Shown here: piece after piece, positions 51,793 to 63,662 of the stretch | Layout of the letters: each line of letters begins with the position of its first letter | How positions within the stretch are numbered: position 1 is the first letter of the stretch | Assembly: GCA_033807695.1 (NCBI GenBank) | Contig: CM066306.1 | Coordinates: 930,001 to 994,000, forward strand | DNA length: 64,000 nucleotides | Direction: 5' to 3' | Source: Daedaleopsis sinensis | Lineage: Eukaryota > Basidiomycota > Agaricomycetes > Polyporales > Polyporaceae | Position numbers and translations under genes: made by a program | Notes under the pieces: model-generated | The model's input: only the letters and a program-made list of their open reading frames with translations | Databases searched by the model: none | What the model was told of the DNA's origin: nothing

Positions 51793-53956
51793 TCATGCAG
51801 TCTGCGGGCCCGCGAGCCGCACCTTCTCATCGACGTCGCTCTCGTAGAGCGCGAACGCCTTCTGGAACATGCCCGCGAGCTTGCGCACCTCGCGCTCGAA
51901 CGCCTCCTTGTTCGCCCACGCGAGGCGCGGGTTCAGGAGCTCGCGCGGGACGCCCTCGAGGCCCGTCGGGATCTGCAGGCCGAAGGTGCCGAAGTTCTCG
52001 TACTCGGCCTTGGCGAGCTCGCCCGAGTGCACGGCGTCGACGATGCGGCGCGTGAACTTGAGCGGGCAGCGCTTGCCCGCCTCGGACCCAAACTTGCCGC
52101 CCGTCCAGCCCGTGTTGATCAGCCAGCAGTCGACGTTGTGCTTCGCCATGCGCTCCGCGAGCATCTCGGCGTAGCGGCCGGGCTGTATGCGATTAAAGAT
52201 GAGATTTCAATGAGGTTTCGGGACATGGGGATGATAACTCACGTGGAGGACAATGAACGGAGCGCTGTAGCACGTAGAGAACGTCGGAATCGGCTCCAGG
52301 ACACCGTCTTCTGTTCCGGGAGTCTTCCTGTTATCGGGGGTCAGTGCTGTCGGTATGCAGGACCGGTATTGAACTTACGAAGTGTAGCCGGCGAGGAAGT
52401 GGTAACTAGCTTGCTCAGGAGTGAGCTTGGCGACGGGCGGGAGAACACCGAAGGCATCGCAGGTCAGCATGATGATGTTCTTGGGCTGCGAGGCAACTGC
52501 GCAGGGAATCTGGGCGTTCGGGATGAACTCGATGGGGTATGCGCAGCGAGTGTTCTCCGTGATGCTGGCATCGTCGTAGTCGGGGACGCGGGTGATGGGG
52601 TTGTAGACGACATTTTCAAGCACTGCACCAAAGCGGATGGCACTGAAGATCTCCGGCTCCTTCTCCGCGCTCAGGTTGATGCACTTCGCGTAACATCCAC
52701 CCTCGATGTTGAAGACACCGTCGTCTGACCATACGTGCTCGTCGTCACCGATCAACTTCCGTCGGGGGTCTGCCGAAAGAGTCGTCTTCCCGGTTCCTGA
52801 TAGACCAAAGAAGAGGGTGACATCGCCTTCCTCGCCGACGTTCGCAGAGGAGTGCAGGGAGAGTTGGCCGAATTTCACAGGCTGGAGGTAGTGCTACATT
52901 CGGACGATCGTCGTCAGAACTTCCCTTCCGGACCAGAAACGAGGGCACTGACCATGACGGAGAAGACACCCTTCTTCATCTCACCGGCATACTCGGTCCC
53001 GAGGATAACCATCTCCATGCGCTTGAAGTTGATCTCGACGGATGTGGTGGACGACATGCCTTTTGTGAAGCGGTTCGCTGGGAACTGGCCGGCGTTGTAG
53101 ATGATGAAGTCGGGCTCGCCGAAGTTCTGGAGCTCCTCTTCCGTCGGGCGGATGAGCATGTTGTTCTAGAGGGCCTGTGGTAAGCGATATTTCTGCGACG
53201 GGTCCCCGCAGCATCGCACTTCTCCCCGCTATGGAAGCGGGATACCACGAGCGGGCGAAGTCGGGATGAAAAGATAGACTGACCATGAAGAGAGCGTGAT
53301 ACGCGCGAGCGCAGATTACGCGCACCTTGATACGGTACTTCGGGTCCCACTGTTGCACAGAGGCCGAGGTCAATTTTCGCCCAGTAGAACGATGACAGAA
53401 GTACCTACCCCAGCGTAGCCGTCAAAGACGTACACGTTGTCGCGCGTGTTCAGGTAGTCGATGGCACGCTCACGGTTGATCTCGAAGGTGTCTAAAGGAT
53501 TGGCAATTAATCCGATGCTTCACTGGAGGTGAATGTATGCGACTCACGCTCGTCCATTTTGATGTTCACGGAGCCCCACCAGATCTCGTCCTTGGACGTC
53601 TCCTCGTAGACGATACGCTTGTCCTTGGGGCTGCGGCCGGTCTTCTTGCCAGAAAAGTTGATGAGGGCTCCGGACGAGGATACAATGGCTCCCTCATTCC
53701 GGATGGCGTCCTCGTACAGGACGGCGGGGGGCGCATTGCGCTTGATCTGGATGCGGTCCATGTCAAAGCCCGCCTGGGAGAAGTACTCCAGATCACGGCC
53801 GATCACTGTGTACAGTCCGTACGAGTGTAAGCGATTGCAGACGAGCAGGTGGGTACAATGTGACTCACAGTTGGAGACCTCGGCATCGTGCGACTGGGCA
53901 TAGTGCTTGTGTAGGATGTGAGGGGTCACGTAGGGCGTTCCGTGGGTGTAGACCAT
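51793..53956 (-). CDS. pckA: Phosphoenolpyruvate carboxykinase (ATP)
   Basis: Eight exons on the minus strand: 53956-53869, 53805-53548, 53491-53409, 53349-53284, 53165-52953, 52893-52379, 52327-52243 and 52182-51793, giving 565 aa, the normal length for the ATP-dependent enzyme. It converts oxaloacetate plus ATP to PEP, CO2 and ADP, the committed cytosolic step of gluconeogenesis. Diagnostic motifs are [29 protein letters not shown], the kinase loop [37 protein letters not shown] and [13 protein letters not shown] 130 bp intron (54098-53969, with branch-point-like CTGAC and CTCAG end) fits in the 5' UTR just before the ATG. Confidence 0.95.
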
Positions 53957-53968
53957 CGTGGATGAGTG

Positions 53969-54098
53969 CTGAGGAGAGAGGGGTCAGGAATATTGGTGGA
54001 AGCGAGATGGGCTATGCTTATGATGACATAGGAGGCGCCTCCGGATGCGCGCGCTTGCGCGTGAACTGCGCCGTGTGGGGTAAGGACGGAACACTCAC
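53969..54098 (-). other. 5' UTR intron of PEPCK
   Basis: GTGAGT at 54098 and ...CTGACCCCTCTCTCCTCAG ending at 53969 bracket 130 bp upstream of the ATG. This is inferred from splice signals only. Confidence 0.55.
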
Positions 54099-54201
54099 TC
54101 TGCGGGGGAGGCAGGGGGCGGGGCGGGCGAGGGTAGCAGAGGAGCTATGGAGGAGGCGAGGGGGAAAAGCGATCGAAGGAGTGGAGCATGGAGAGCGAGA
54201 C

Positions 54202-54208
54202 TTTATAG
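54202..54208 (-). promoter_or_regulatory. PEPCK TATA box
   Basis: CTATAAAG on the minus strand lies about 250 bp upstream of the ATG, or about 120 bp once the UTR intron is removed. Confidence 0.5.
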
Positions 54209-55505
54209 CAGAGACGAAACGAAGCATCCAATAGGCTTGCTACCCGAAACGGAAAGCCTGAGTGCAATCACGCGGGAGGCGGCGGGAGGAGGAGGAGAGC
54301 AAGACCCGGGTCTGTCCGCTGCGCGGGATACCGAACGGAACTGGTCCTGGGGCGCACGCCGTCGACGGGGACGAGCTCGATGCCCGGAGCAGCCCCAGCC
54401 AAGTCGTCGTGATGGTCGGGAGTGAGGGAGCACGGCCAGCGGGTCTTCCCCTCTCGGCACATGCCTGCCTTCTTTACCCAAGAGGCATGGCTCACATGCA
54501 ACTACCTCCTCCTCACTCCGGCGCTCCCCCCTTCGTCCACCTCCCTCATCCCGTCCACCGTCGCCTAGTGCACACCCACGGACACGTTACGGACAACTTG
54601 GCACTACCGTCTCCGCCCGCTCGAGTTCCTAAGCGGAGGGGATGCGGAGACGGCTCACGCGGAGAATGTTCCGGTCCTCCGCCCGGGAAGAGATCTTCAT
54701 TCGAGACCTCCGGAGGTCCGGGCCCTGCAGTGGTTTATCCCATGAACATATGACTCGCGACACAAATGGTGCGTACCGCCTCCTCGCTCCAGACCACGGC
54801 CTTCGAACTCCAAATCGATGTCAAAAGACCCGGCCGACAACACATCTGACCCTACATTCTGGCCAAAAGTGGGGGCAGAGACCGAGGAGGCGTGAGGCGT
54901 GAGGGTACAGAAGTCGTCGGGTATGTGTATGCTTAGGACGTGGTCGTAGCAATGTCCTAGTATGCGCTCAATTTACCAAGACCCCAAGCTACATGCTCGT
55001 GTCAGGGCGATGGTCCTGGGAGGATTTTGATGCAAGGCTCCCATGGGTAGTTAATAAGTTGGGAACATTCGAACATGTTGGTATGTCGCCAGGTTCCTTT
55101 CCGATGGCACGAGATTCAACATCATATCAGGTTCCTATCGAATCGTCAAAACGCTGTTGTAGATTCGGAAAATTGTCCTGGCTCAGCCTCGGGCGAACGT
55201 AGGTACGCAATACGAGAGGCTGGCAAGCGAGCCTAGCTAGCACCCTTCGAATAACTACCTTTGGCAGCGGGCAGCATGTCATAATGTCCTCGCGTCGCGC
55301 CAAACCCATTCCCCACTGCGCATATAGACTCGCCGTCCGGGTCCCGGGACCACGCTGCATCACGAACAGAACAGAATCAAGGGCATATATTCATATCAAA
55401 AGCACGCATAGCAAGCAAGAGTCCCTGGATCACAACGACATCGATATCACGGCCACGAACAGTTCCGAAAGCAGGCCGCCTGTAGCATGCACGACTCTAT
55501 GCAGC
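54209..55505. other. Intergenic spacer
   Basis: This is the upstream region of PEPCK and the 3' side of the Thr-rich gene. Open frames here are Pro- and Arg-rich shadows without gene structure. Nothing is supported. Confidence 0.5.
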
Positions 55506-55963
55506 CTAAGGCTTGGCAGCAGCAGCCGCGGTGGTGGTGACAGTCTTCGTCGACGTCGCGGTCTTCGTGCCCGTGGTCGTCGTGAACTGCGTCACGGTCG
55601 CGCTGCGCGTGCTCGTCGACGTCACTGTCGTCGTCTTCACGACCGGCTTGCCCGTGACCGTCGTGGTGGTCTTGACGGTGCTCGTCGCCTTCGCAGTCGC
55701 GGTGTGCGGGACCGTCGAAGTGCTCGTGATGGTGCTCGTGCCCGTAGTGCGGGTCACGGTCTCGACGGTCGTCGTGGTCGTCGTAGACGCAGCGGCGGCG
55801 GCGCGGACGACAGCGTGCGGGTGGTGGGCATCTGGTGAACGCTTGGTGAGCAAATCGATCGCGATGGAGGAAACTAGATAGAAAGCCCACCCTGGCCTTG
55901 TATCGCGACGGCGCCCGCGGCGGAGACCACAGCGAGAAGAGCGATGACCTTGGAGGCGTGCAT
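55506..55963 (-). CDS. Small Thr-rich secreted protein
   Basis: Exons 55963-55891 and 55831-55506 with a 59 bp intron give 132 aa. The first ~20 residues (MHASKVIALLAVVSAAGAVA) are a signal peptide. After a short His-rich piece, the rest is almost only Thr, Val, Ser and Ala (VTSTSTRSATVTQFTTTTGT), ending in poly-Ala. Such Thr-rich tails are likely O-mannosylated wall or extracellular proteins. The C-terminus has no GPI-like signal. It lies head to head with 56657-57568, whose C-terminal half has the same style, suggesting a duplicated pair. The intron donor is GTGGGC, slightly unusual. Confidence 0.75.
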
Positions 55964-56656
55964 TGTATGTATGTGGTGAAGAAGAGCTAAAGGGTTGTTC
56001 AGAGCTGATAGAAGAGAGCGGAGTGGTGAAGGTGAGTAGCTCACTCCGTGCACGTTTTATACGCCTGAATTGCTCATGGAGGCTGACATTATGTTTCCAG
56101 TGCTAGACAGTGTGCAAGAGTCCTGCGCAGGCCCTACGCACCACGAAGGACTCGGGCCTGAATCGACGCGGCGGGGGGCGAACACGTCGCAGAGCTGTCG
56201 TCGGAAATCAGAGTCGCGACCGAGTCGAACTCATCGCGCAAGTACGTCTCGCACGCGAATCTACCCTATGTGCAGTTGAGACTGAAATGCAAGTTTCGAC
56301 AGGTGCAGTCAGCATTACCGTATACGGGTGTGCACGACGTTCAGGCCTCAGGCCTCAAGTTCGGTGCGATGTCCTCCCTCAGACTGGTTCGCAACATCTG
56401 CTGACAGCAAATGTACATAGCCGATATGGGGGCCAACAGGGGAGCACCTCTCATTGGGCCGCTGAGGACTGTCAACCTCTGTGGCAAACACAGACGGCCA
56501 GCCACATCGTACCCTCCTCCTCCTCCTACTGGGACCCGGGAGAGCCGTAAACGGTATAAAAGGCTTCATCCGGCCCTCCCATCCCTCACCTCAAATCGTT
56601 TCTTCCAACATCTACAACCTGCATCTACCACTCTCCAGTTCTCAAACGTCTCCACA
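55964..56656. promoter_or_regulatory. Shared divergent promoter of the Thr-rich pair
   Basis: TATAAAA is found on the minus strand at about 56055-56062 (about 95 bp before the left gene) and on the plus strand at 56555-56561 (about 95 bp before the right gene). The two boxes face apart with about 490 bp between them. Confidence 0.6.
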
Positions 56657-57568
56657 ATGATCGCTCCCAAGTTCACCGTGCTGGTGGCTCTCTGTGTCCT
56701 CGTCTCCGGCGGTGTTAGTGCCAACGGTCAGTATCGTTCTCCTGACATACATTCAGAGTACTGACGAACACCATCCTCATCCTCAGGCGTCCCCGGCCAA
56801 GCGGGTCAGGCTGTGAGCCACCCGGCCCCGGCAGCCAACCCTGCGCTCGCATTCGCCGCTGGCCCCGCAGGAAAGCGGGCGGACGGCGATCCCTCGTCCA
56901 GCGATCCCTCGTCCAGCGATCCCTCGTCCAGCGATCCCTCGTCCAGCGATCCCTCGTCAAGCGATCCCTCGTCCGGCGATTCCTCTTCTACCTCCTCTGG
57001 CGATCCCTCGTCTGGCGATCCCTCGTCGGGCGATTCCTCCTCAGGCTCGTCTGGGGATACCTCTTCTGGAGATGCCTCCTCCGGCGATTCGTCTACAGGC
57101 TCCTCAGGCGATCCCTCCTCTAGCGACCCGTCTTCCGGCGACCCGTCTTCCGGCGATTCATCTTCCGGCGATTCGCCTGCTGCTGGCGATGGCTCTTCCG
57201 GTGACGGCTCCGCCGACTCGGGCGACTCGGGCGACGCTGACCCCGGCTCAAGCGGCGACGACACCGGCGCGGCCGAGACCTCGACCGTCACCGTCACCTC
57301 AACGTCGACCGTGCCCGTGCGGGCGACGATCACGACGACGCGCACGGTGACGTCGACCACGACGAGCACCTCGACCTTGCTTGTCACGAGCACGATCAAG
57401 GCGACGACGACGCCCACGACGACGGCGACGCGCACGAACATCGTGTTCGTCAATAAGACCGCCACGGTCCCCGCCACGCGTGCGGCGACGACGACCACCA
57501 CGACGGTGAAGACGAACACGGTCACTGTCACTCCGAAGGCTGCGAAGACGACTGCTGCGGCCACGTAG
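56657..57568 (+). CDS. Secreted Ser-Asp repeat / Thr-rich protein
   Basis: Exons 56657-56726 and 56787-57568 with a 60 bp intron give 283 aa. The signal peptide is MIAPKFTVLVALCVLVSGGVSA. Residues about 55-185 are repeats of GDPSS/SDPSS/GDSSS. The C-terminal ~95 residues are Thr/Val-rich (TSTSTVPVRATITTTRTV, ending KTTAAAT) like the neighbouring gene. It is probably a heavily O-glycosylated extracellular or wall protein. The acidic repeat may bind cations, which is inference. The repeat is nearly perfect at DNA level at its start (tccagcgatccctcg units, 56888-56975), so length polymorphism is likely. Confidence 0.8.
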
Positions 57569-58714
57569 AGGATGGGCACTAGCATACTTTGTGGCTCCGC
57601 GCATTACGACTCTGTCCACGGTTCGAGGACTTGTACCATATACTACGGACATGTGCGGTTTTCTGTCTGGCTCTCAATCTAGTTTTCTCGTCATGCACAA
57701 CTGCCTCGGCGATGACCGTTGTCGCCTTCGCTCGTCCGAACCGGGTGTTAGTGATGCAGGCCGCACCGTTCTTCGCGGGTACCACTACGGCCATGCATTT
57801 ACTTAGGCTAAGGCACCTTCTGCCGCGTATGACACCGGAAAGCGATTTTGCGCCCTCTGTTGTATATCCCCCCTCTCTTATACCTTCTCTTCCACAGCAT
57901 GAGCATAGTACAACCCATCCCCGACCATTGCATGGAGTGAATGCAGTTGTGATAATCCGACGGGACATACATACTTGCTTGATAACGTGCTCGAGGATCC
58001 AAGGACATTCGAGCGCATTGCTCGTCGAGGAAGACGACCGGATACATAACGTCATTTACTCCTACCGCAATCATGGACGTGTTCACAGCTCTCGGTAAGT
58101 TGAGGAGCCGCAGCGCGTACCTCCACGCTTACGCTGCGAGCTTCGCTTCCAGAGGCAAAGCAAAGCGACCCTTTGCAACTATATACGCATCCACAAGCAG
58201 GGAGCCGTGGCAAGAGTTCGGGAGGCCCGAAGGCTCTCATACAAGTGCAAGGCAGGATCGCATGTGCACATCTGGGTGAGTATAGAGCGTCGCCTGGGAC
58301 GCACGCTCTGAACATCCGTTCCGCTCAGGTTCCGCTAAAATATATATAGCTCCGAAACCATAAGAGCCCAAATGTAGACAAAGAAAGAGAGTACACCATA
58401 GTCCCTATGGGTGCGGTCAGACTAGGCGACGCACCCAGTCCAACCGGAGCCGCTCAACAAGCAGGTTGAGCTGGGAGCGCGGGGAGGGGCGGGAGGGGTT
58501 GTAATGAGGACGAGCGCGCACTCGTCCGGGGAGACAGACGGGACGCAATGTCGGTATCGCGCCGACATGGGCGGGGAGACACGGGGATACAACACGGTAG
58601 AGATGTGATGCCTGTCGTTCAGGAGGGCGCGGCGGGGAACAGACGGGTGGTGTCGCGCGAGCGATCGAGCAAGCGCCGCCGTGTGTCGCGCATGCTGGAG
58701 AAGCTATGGCGTGC
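57569..58714. other. Intergenic spacer
   Basis: No gene is seen. A TATATATA run at about 58339-58350 has no credible coding frame below it. Confidence 0.5.
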
Positions 58715-61235
58715 TCATTGCACCAGCGAGATGGGGTGCTGGCCCGCTATCCGCTCCTCGATGACCTTGATTACCGTGGGCGCATAGACCGGGATCTCGA
58801 TGCCTTGGAAGCCCTCAGGGTAGGCGACATTCGGCTCCTGGGGGTGGGTGTAGTATCTGCAAGGTTCCAGTCAGGGGATGTGGCAAGTCTCCGCTGGATG
58901 CGACATGTACTCACGTGTCATTCCAAATCGCAAAGTGCCGCATGCCGAGTGCCGTGGATGTCCAATGGTAGTCATGCGCGAAACCCTCCGGATAGAATAT
59001 CTCGATGACGGTCGAAACGGGCGTCACCGGCATCATAATGAGATGCTACGTTGCAGACCCAGCATGTCAGCAAACGGACGGGTATGTACGACCTATAGGT
59101 ACTCACCGTGAGACCATTGCCATGCACGCCAAGGAGCACCTAGAGAATATAGAAGCGTGCCGATCCTGAGCAAGCTGCCCGAGTCGTCCCAGTGATGACG
59201 AGACGACGTACCGTGGTCCGCGCTGCGATCTCCAGCTGTTGCTCCTTGCTCAGCTTCTCTGCCTCGACGATGTTCAGCTCCCACCCGTGCTTCTTGCTCA
59301 TCTCCTCGAGCGCCTTGACGAGGGCGGCGTGGTCGCCGTCGAGCAGATGGCGGCGCGCGGACTGCCGGCTGATGTACGTGATCACAACTTCCTTGTCGGA
59401 CAGCCCGGCGACCGTTTTCGTGCTCTCCGGGACGCCCTGGGGCTTCAGCTTGTTGTGCGCGTAAACGAGATTATCCGCCTTGACACCGAGGTCGAGCGTG
59501 CGGTCGTCGACGCCGGCAAAGCGCAGGACGCCTCGCCGCACCGGCTCCCACCAGAGCTTGGTCAGGTTCCCGGCCTTGCGCATGTGCTCCGTCGCCTCGG
59601 AGGCGATGCGCTGGTTCTGGCCGCCACAGACAGGGCCCTTGAACGATGCCGAGCGGTCCGAGAAGAGCACGGTGTCGAAGTGCCATGCGCGCCTCGGGGC
59701 CTTCGGGTTCGACGTGGCGATGATCCGGTCGTCCCAGTCGAGGGCGCTCTCGACGGTGAGCGCGGGGAAGGCGGAGCGGAAGACATACGAATTGAAGCCC
59801 GGACGATCGCGCCAATCCATATCTGCGTTCGCGAAGATTGCACGGTGCACAGGTGGGGCGGTCGTCTTGCCCGCAGACTCAGGCTTCACTACGGCGTTGA
59901 ACGCACCCTGCCAGAAAGCCCATGCACCGAATAGCCATTCCGCGCAGAAGTGGTAGTAGTGGGTAAGGAACTGGGAGGGCTCGTTGATGATGAACGTGTT
60001 TCCGGGGACAGTCCAGATTCTGTTCTTTTCCCTCTTCGCGTGACGACGTTATAAGCATGCGCGTTCGAATAAAAATGGTAGGACGTACCTTGTCAACATC
60101 TCCGCCCCATAGATCTTGCGCTTCTTGGGGCGTGAGGAATGACATGTCATCTGCTGTAGGGATACGAGCAGCGATGTTTTCCGGGGTGTTCTCAGCGGCG
60201 AGACCGGTTGATGTCATGTAAATGATCTCGGGAAAGGATTTCGGTCGCGAGGTGACGATGTAGACCGTCCCGTTGGACATGTATAGGTTGTTGAAGACCG
60301 TCCATCCTGGCGCGTGCGACAGGAGAACAGTCTCAGGGATATTGTGAGAAACATCCACTGCTGGTTGAGGGTCCGCCGGTGGCTTGATAAGCTCCTGAAT
60401 AGGATCGCGGTGCTGTGCCAGTGCAGGCTCTGCAGGTTTAGCGAGTGCTGCTGCGTGGTCGACTAGATGTACTGGAGGGTCCTGCCGTGGTGGAGGGATG
60501 GGATTATTTGGGATGGGATCCTGGACATAGTCTGAGCCAATCTGGTATTCCGAGTGTTAGCGCGTAACGCTCAAGCATTCGCTCAATGCCTGAGAACGCC
60601 ACGACGAAAAGAAATGCGTATGGGATACAACGCTAGCCAAACTCGCATACTAAGACGTGCTACCCGGCCGTTCGGAGCAGGGAGGTGTAACACGCCCTAG
60701 AATGCGAGATTGATGCACGCGGACCTCTCGGGAACGATGGGGCTAGGATTCACCACGTCATCCACATGCCTACGTCAATCGCAACCGCGAGCGAGGTAGG
60801 CTTTAGACAGATACTGTAACAGCCTCTTAAGCATCCGCGATGATGTACGGGCGAGGGGTGCGAAAACTTCCAGGTACGGTCTGTGGCTATCTGCAGACCA
60901 CCCATCATCATGGTGGAGACGAGTTCATTTAGAACTCACTAGATCGCTGCCTCCACCCTGCAGATACTACCGCCACCGTACCTCCGCTTCACCCTTCTCA
61001 ACGTCGCCATCCAGGCTTCCAAGCATCCTCCAGACCGAGTATACCCCAGTACCAGGCGTCCCGTGCACAGTTAGATTCAATTTCAATAATAGCTCACCTG
61101 CGTGTTCACAATGATGGAGCTCGTGTGTGCCGTGCTGAGCGGGCCGAGGAAGCTGCTGAAGAAGTGCATGGCTGCGGCCCCGAGGAAGACGAGAGCGACA
61201 TCGCGGAAGGTGCGGGGGCGGGTGATGCCAATCAT
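58715..61235 (-). CDS. GT61-type glycosyltransferase, type II membrane protein
   Basis: Six exons: 61235-61098, 60541-60089, 60033-59212, 59139-59107, 59045-58915 and 58856-58715, giving 572 aa. Residues about 10-30 (FRDVALVFLGAAAMHFFSSFL) form a signal-anchor, followed by a Pro-rich stem. The lumenal domain shows FIINEPSQFLTHYYHF, VVITYISRQSARRHL and GVHGNGLTHL (the GVHGAGLTHL-like block, with part in an 11-codon exon), then FYPEGF. This fits the DUF563/GT61 family (EOGT, XYLT and relatives) acting in ER or Golgi. The sugar and acceptor are unknown. Intron 1 is long (556 bp) while the rest are 55-72 bp. The exon 3 acceptor (GCGAAG) lacks a pyrimidine tract and is the least certain junction. 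Confidence 0.82.
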
Positions 61236-63662
61236 CGTCGACGGGCGTCGACGCTGAGCGTTGAGGAGGGGGAGGGGCAGAAAGGAGAGGAAGATATTGC
61301 GGCCTTAGGCCTACGAGATCTCTGTCATATTATCCGCCCTGCTGTCGACTTGGTGGTTCTCACTTGCAATAACTCTCACGCTGTCCTTGTATTTTCTGTT
61401 CATTCCAGGCGGCGGACTGCGAGGTATAGGTCCTCCAGCCAATCATGGCACTTCGGAGATCAATTAAGTGGACTTAAAGCCGTTAATTATGTGCGCTTGT
61501 AATTTCGCTTATACTAACAAATGATGTGATCCCAACTTCCGAACGGACAGTGTTCACCGCTCCTCGACACTCCAGCCTTGACCGGAGTTTCACACCGTTG
61601 CGGCTTTGCTCATGATCATCGGATGGGTCGGAACGCGCGATACCGACACTAGTCAGCTCGATAACCTGCGCTCGCCTTCCACTTAGCAGAACACAAAACA
61701 ACTCCTCGACGTCAACCGCAAGCTCCTTACTAGCGACACAGAGATCGGAGGCGTATTATTGGCGATCGTGATAGCAGATACCTTGTGCCATGGCATTAAG
61801 GCATGATTTCGTTCGCACTTGGGGAGGCTTGCCGCTGGCGTGGAATAGGTCCTAATACTTAGCAGGCAGCAGCTCTTGGTTCCAGCGATGCTACGACGGA
61901 CATTTCTCGCTCCAGTGACCGTCTACAGGAATGAATAGATGCTCATATCATTTCATGCCCAACCATGCAAACTTCGAAAGAGTCGGCAGCATTTTGTGGC
62001 TGAGAGATCGTCCTTGAGCGCTTGAGCTCCTATACGTCGTCCTATCAGTTTCTCGATCATACCTCCGGCCCTTTGCAGGCCGTTCAGAGATCCCCTCATA
62101 TGGCGTACTATCTCTGAAGTCTAGACTCACGGACACAGATCGTGTGCGGCCTTCGAGTCGCAGTGCCCGTAGGTAGTCTTCAAACGTTTCCGAAATGAGA
62201 TTGATGCTACGTCCCGTTCCATGACGCAGTCCGCGACCTTGCCATAGCTCGCCGGCTGGATCTGGTGGACAAATTTATTCGGACTCCACGCCGAGGCCGG
62301 TACACGAACGGTGCACGAACGCCGTTACTTCGCTACACATCGCGGGCTAGAGGCCCCGCGTTCCCTGAGTCTGAGCCTCCGATAGGTTACCACGCTCGGT
62401 CAATGTCGCCTGTAAGACTGAATGAGCTAGCTATGCACTGCACTGGCACTGCATGAATTGATACATCTGGACCGTACTCAGCGAGAACTCACCGGATCCT
62501 ACCCTGATACAGCCGGATTTCCGTATACACGGTAACATGATGCTCATGTACCTCCTACCGGCAAAAGTCAAGCAAAAGTAGTCGTGTCCCTTCGGTAGCT
62601 TACCCCGACGAGCAGTGTTGAAGAACGGAGAAGTCGCTTGTACGACTGGACGTGCAGACACCGAATGACTGTGGGCTTGCAAACCGTACCCCTGCCGGAC
62701 CGAACCGTATGGATGTGGTATATTTAGGAGTTATGTATGGCTTTGCCATACCAAGCCGGGACACCGTACGTCGGCAATGATTTCAACCACCTTGTCACGG
62801 CTGCACTGCCCGTGCCTAGCGCTCCTCGGCGATGTCAGCTCATCGTAATGAGTACTGAGTTCTTGACGTCCTTTTCTTCCTCCACGCTAGTCCGGGCTCT
62901 ACGTTATCCTCTTTCTGTTAACGGCGTCCTATGACATCTGAGGCTGAAGTGATCAAAGCGCAACTCAAAACAGCGAACCCATCACCCATCTGAGACATCC
63001 TTGCGAGTCGTTTTGGTTCAAGGCTACAACGCCAGCTGTGTTCGACGAGCGAGAGCGATGGTCGATGACAGGGGGCGGTGACTCGGCCTTGAAGCTTGAA
63101 GTTGAGGCTTCTCGACTTCACTAACTGTTGCAGTATCGGTGCCTGTTCGCCAGAAGTCACCGCCAGACCCGGACTGATAGTAACCACGATGATGGGCGCA
63201 GATCCCATGATAGACTGTTACGGCGATCTTGTACAACCGGTCAGCTAAACCCTCACTTCTGTATAAATGTGTTGACTAGTAGTACTGAGCTGCTTGTCAT
63301 AGCTGTCCGGGTTCCAAGGTTTCAAGGACTTCAGCGTGGCCTCTGGCACCTTCCAGCATTTAAAAACCGTCAATAATGGCCGACACCCGGTGTTGCGAGT
63401 AGGAGTTTGGGAGGAGGAGGAGAGGAGGAAAGGCCGGAGGAAGTGGCTGGGTTACCGGGTATGGTTAGGCCTGTTTCATCCAAGTTTCATCTCTCCTCCT
63501 CCCATCGCGGGTCCGTCTTCCCCGGGCCCCCCACGTCATCTCCTCCTGCCAGCCTGAACTGGCTCGGCCTCTGGCCGCTTCTGCTTCGTTCTCGGCGACG
63601 CACACACTCCTTTTACAACTCGACACTCTTTCATCTCTTCTTCTGACACTGGTGATATAAAC
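61236..63662. other. Long intergenic region without a recognised gene
   Basis: In 2.4 kb I see only short frames with no homology, no paired splice sites and no repeat. The right end is the GA- and CT-rich promoter of the gene at 63663. Confidence 0.5.

Noticed and set aside
54147..54753. Overlapping Pro/Arg-rich frames upstream of PEPCK
   Set aside because: They overlap the PEPCK promoter, have no homology and no splice structure.
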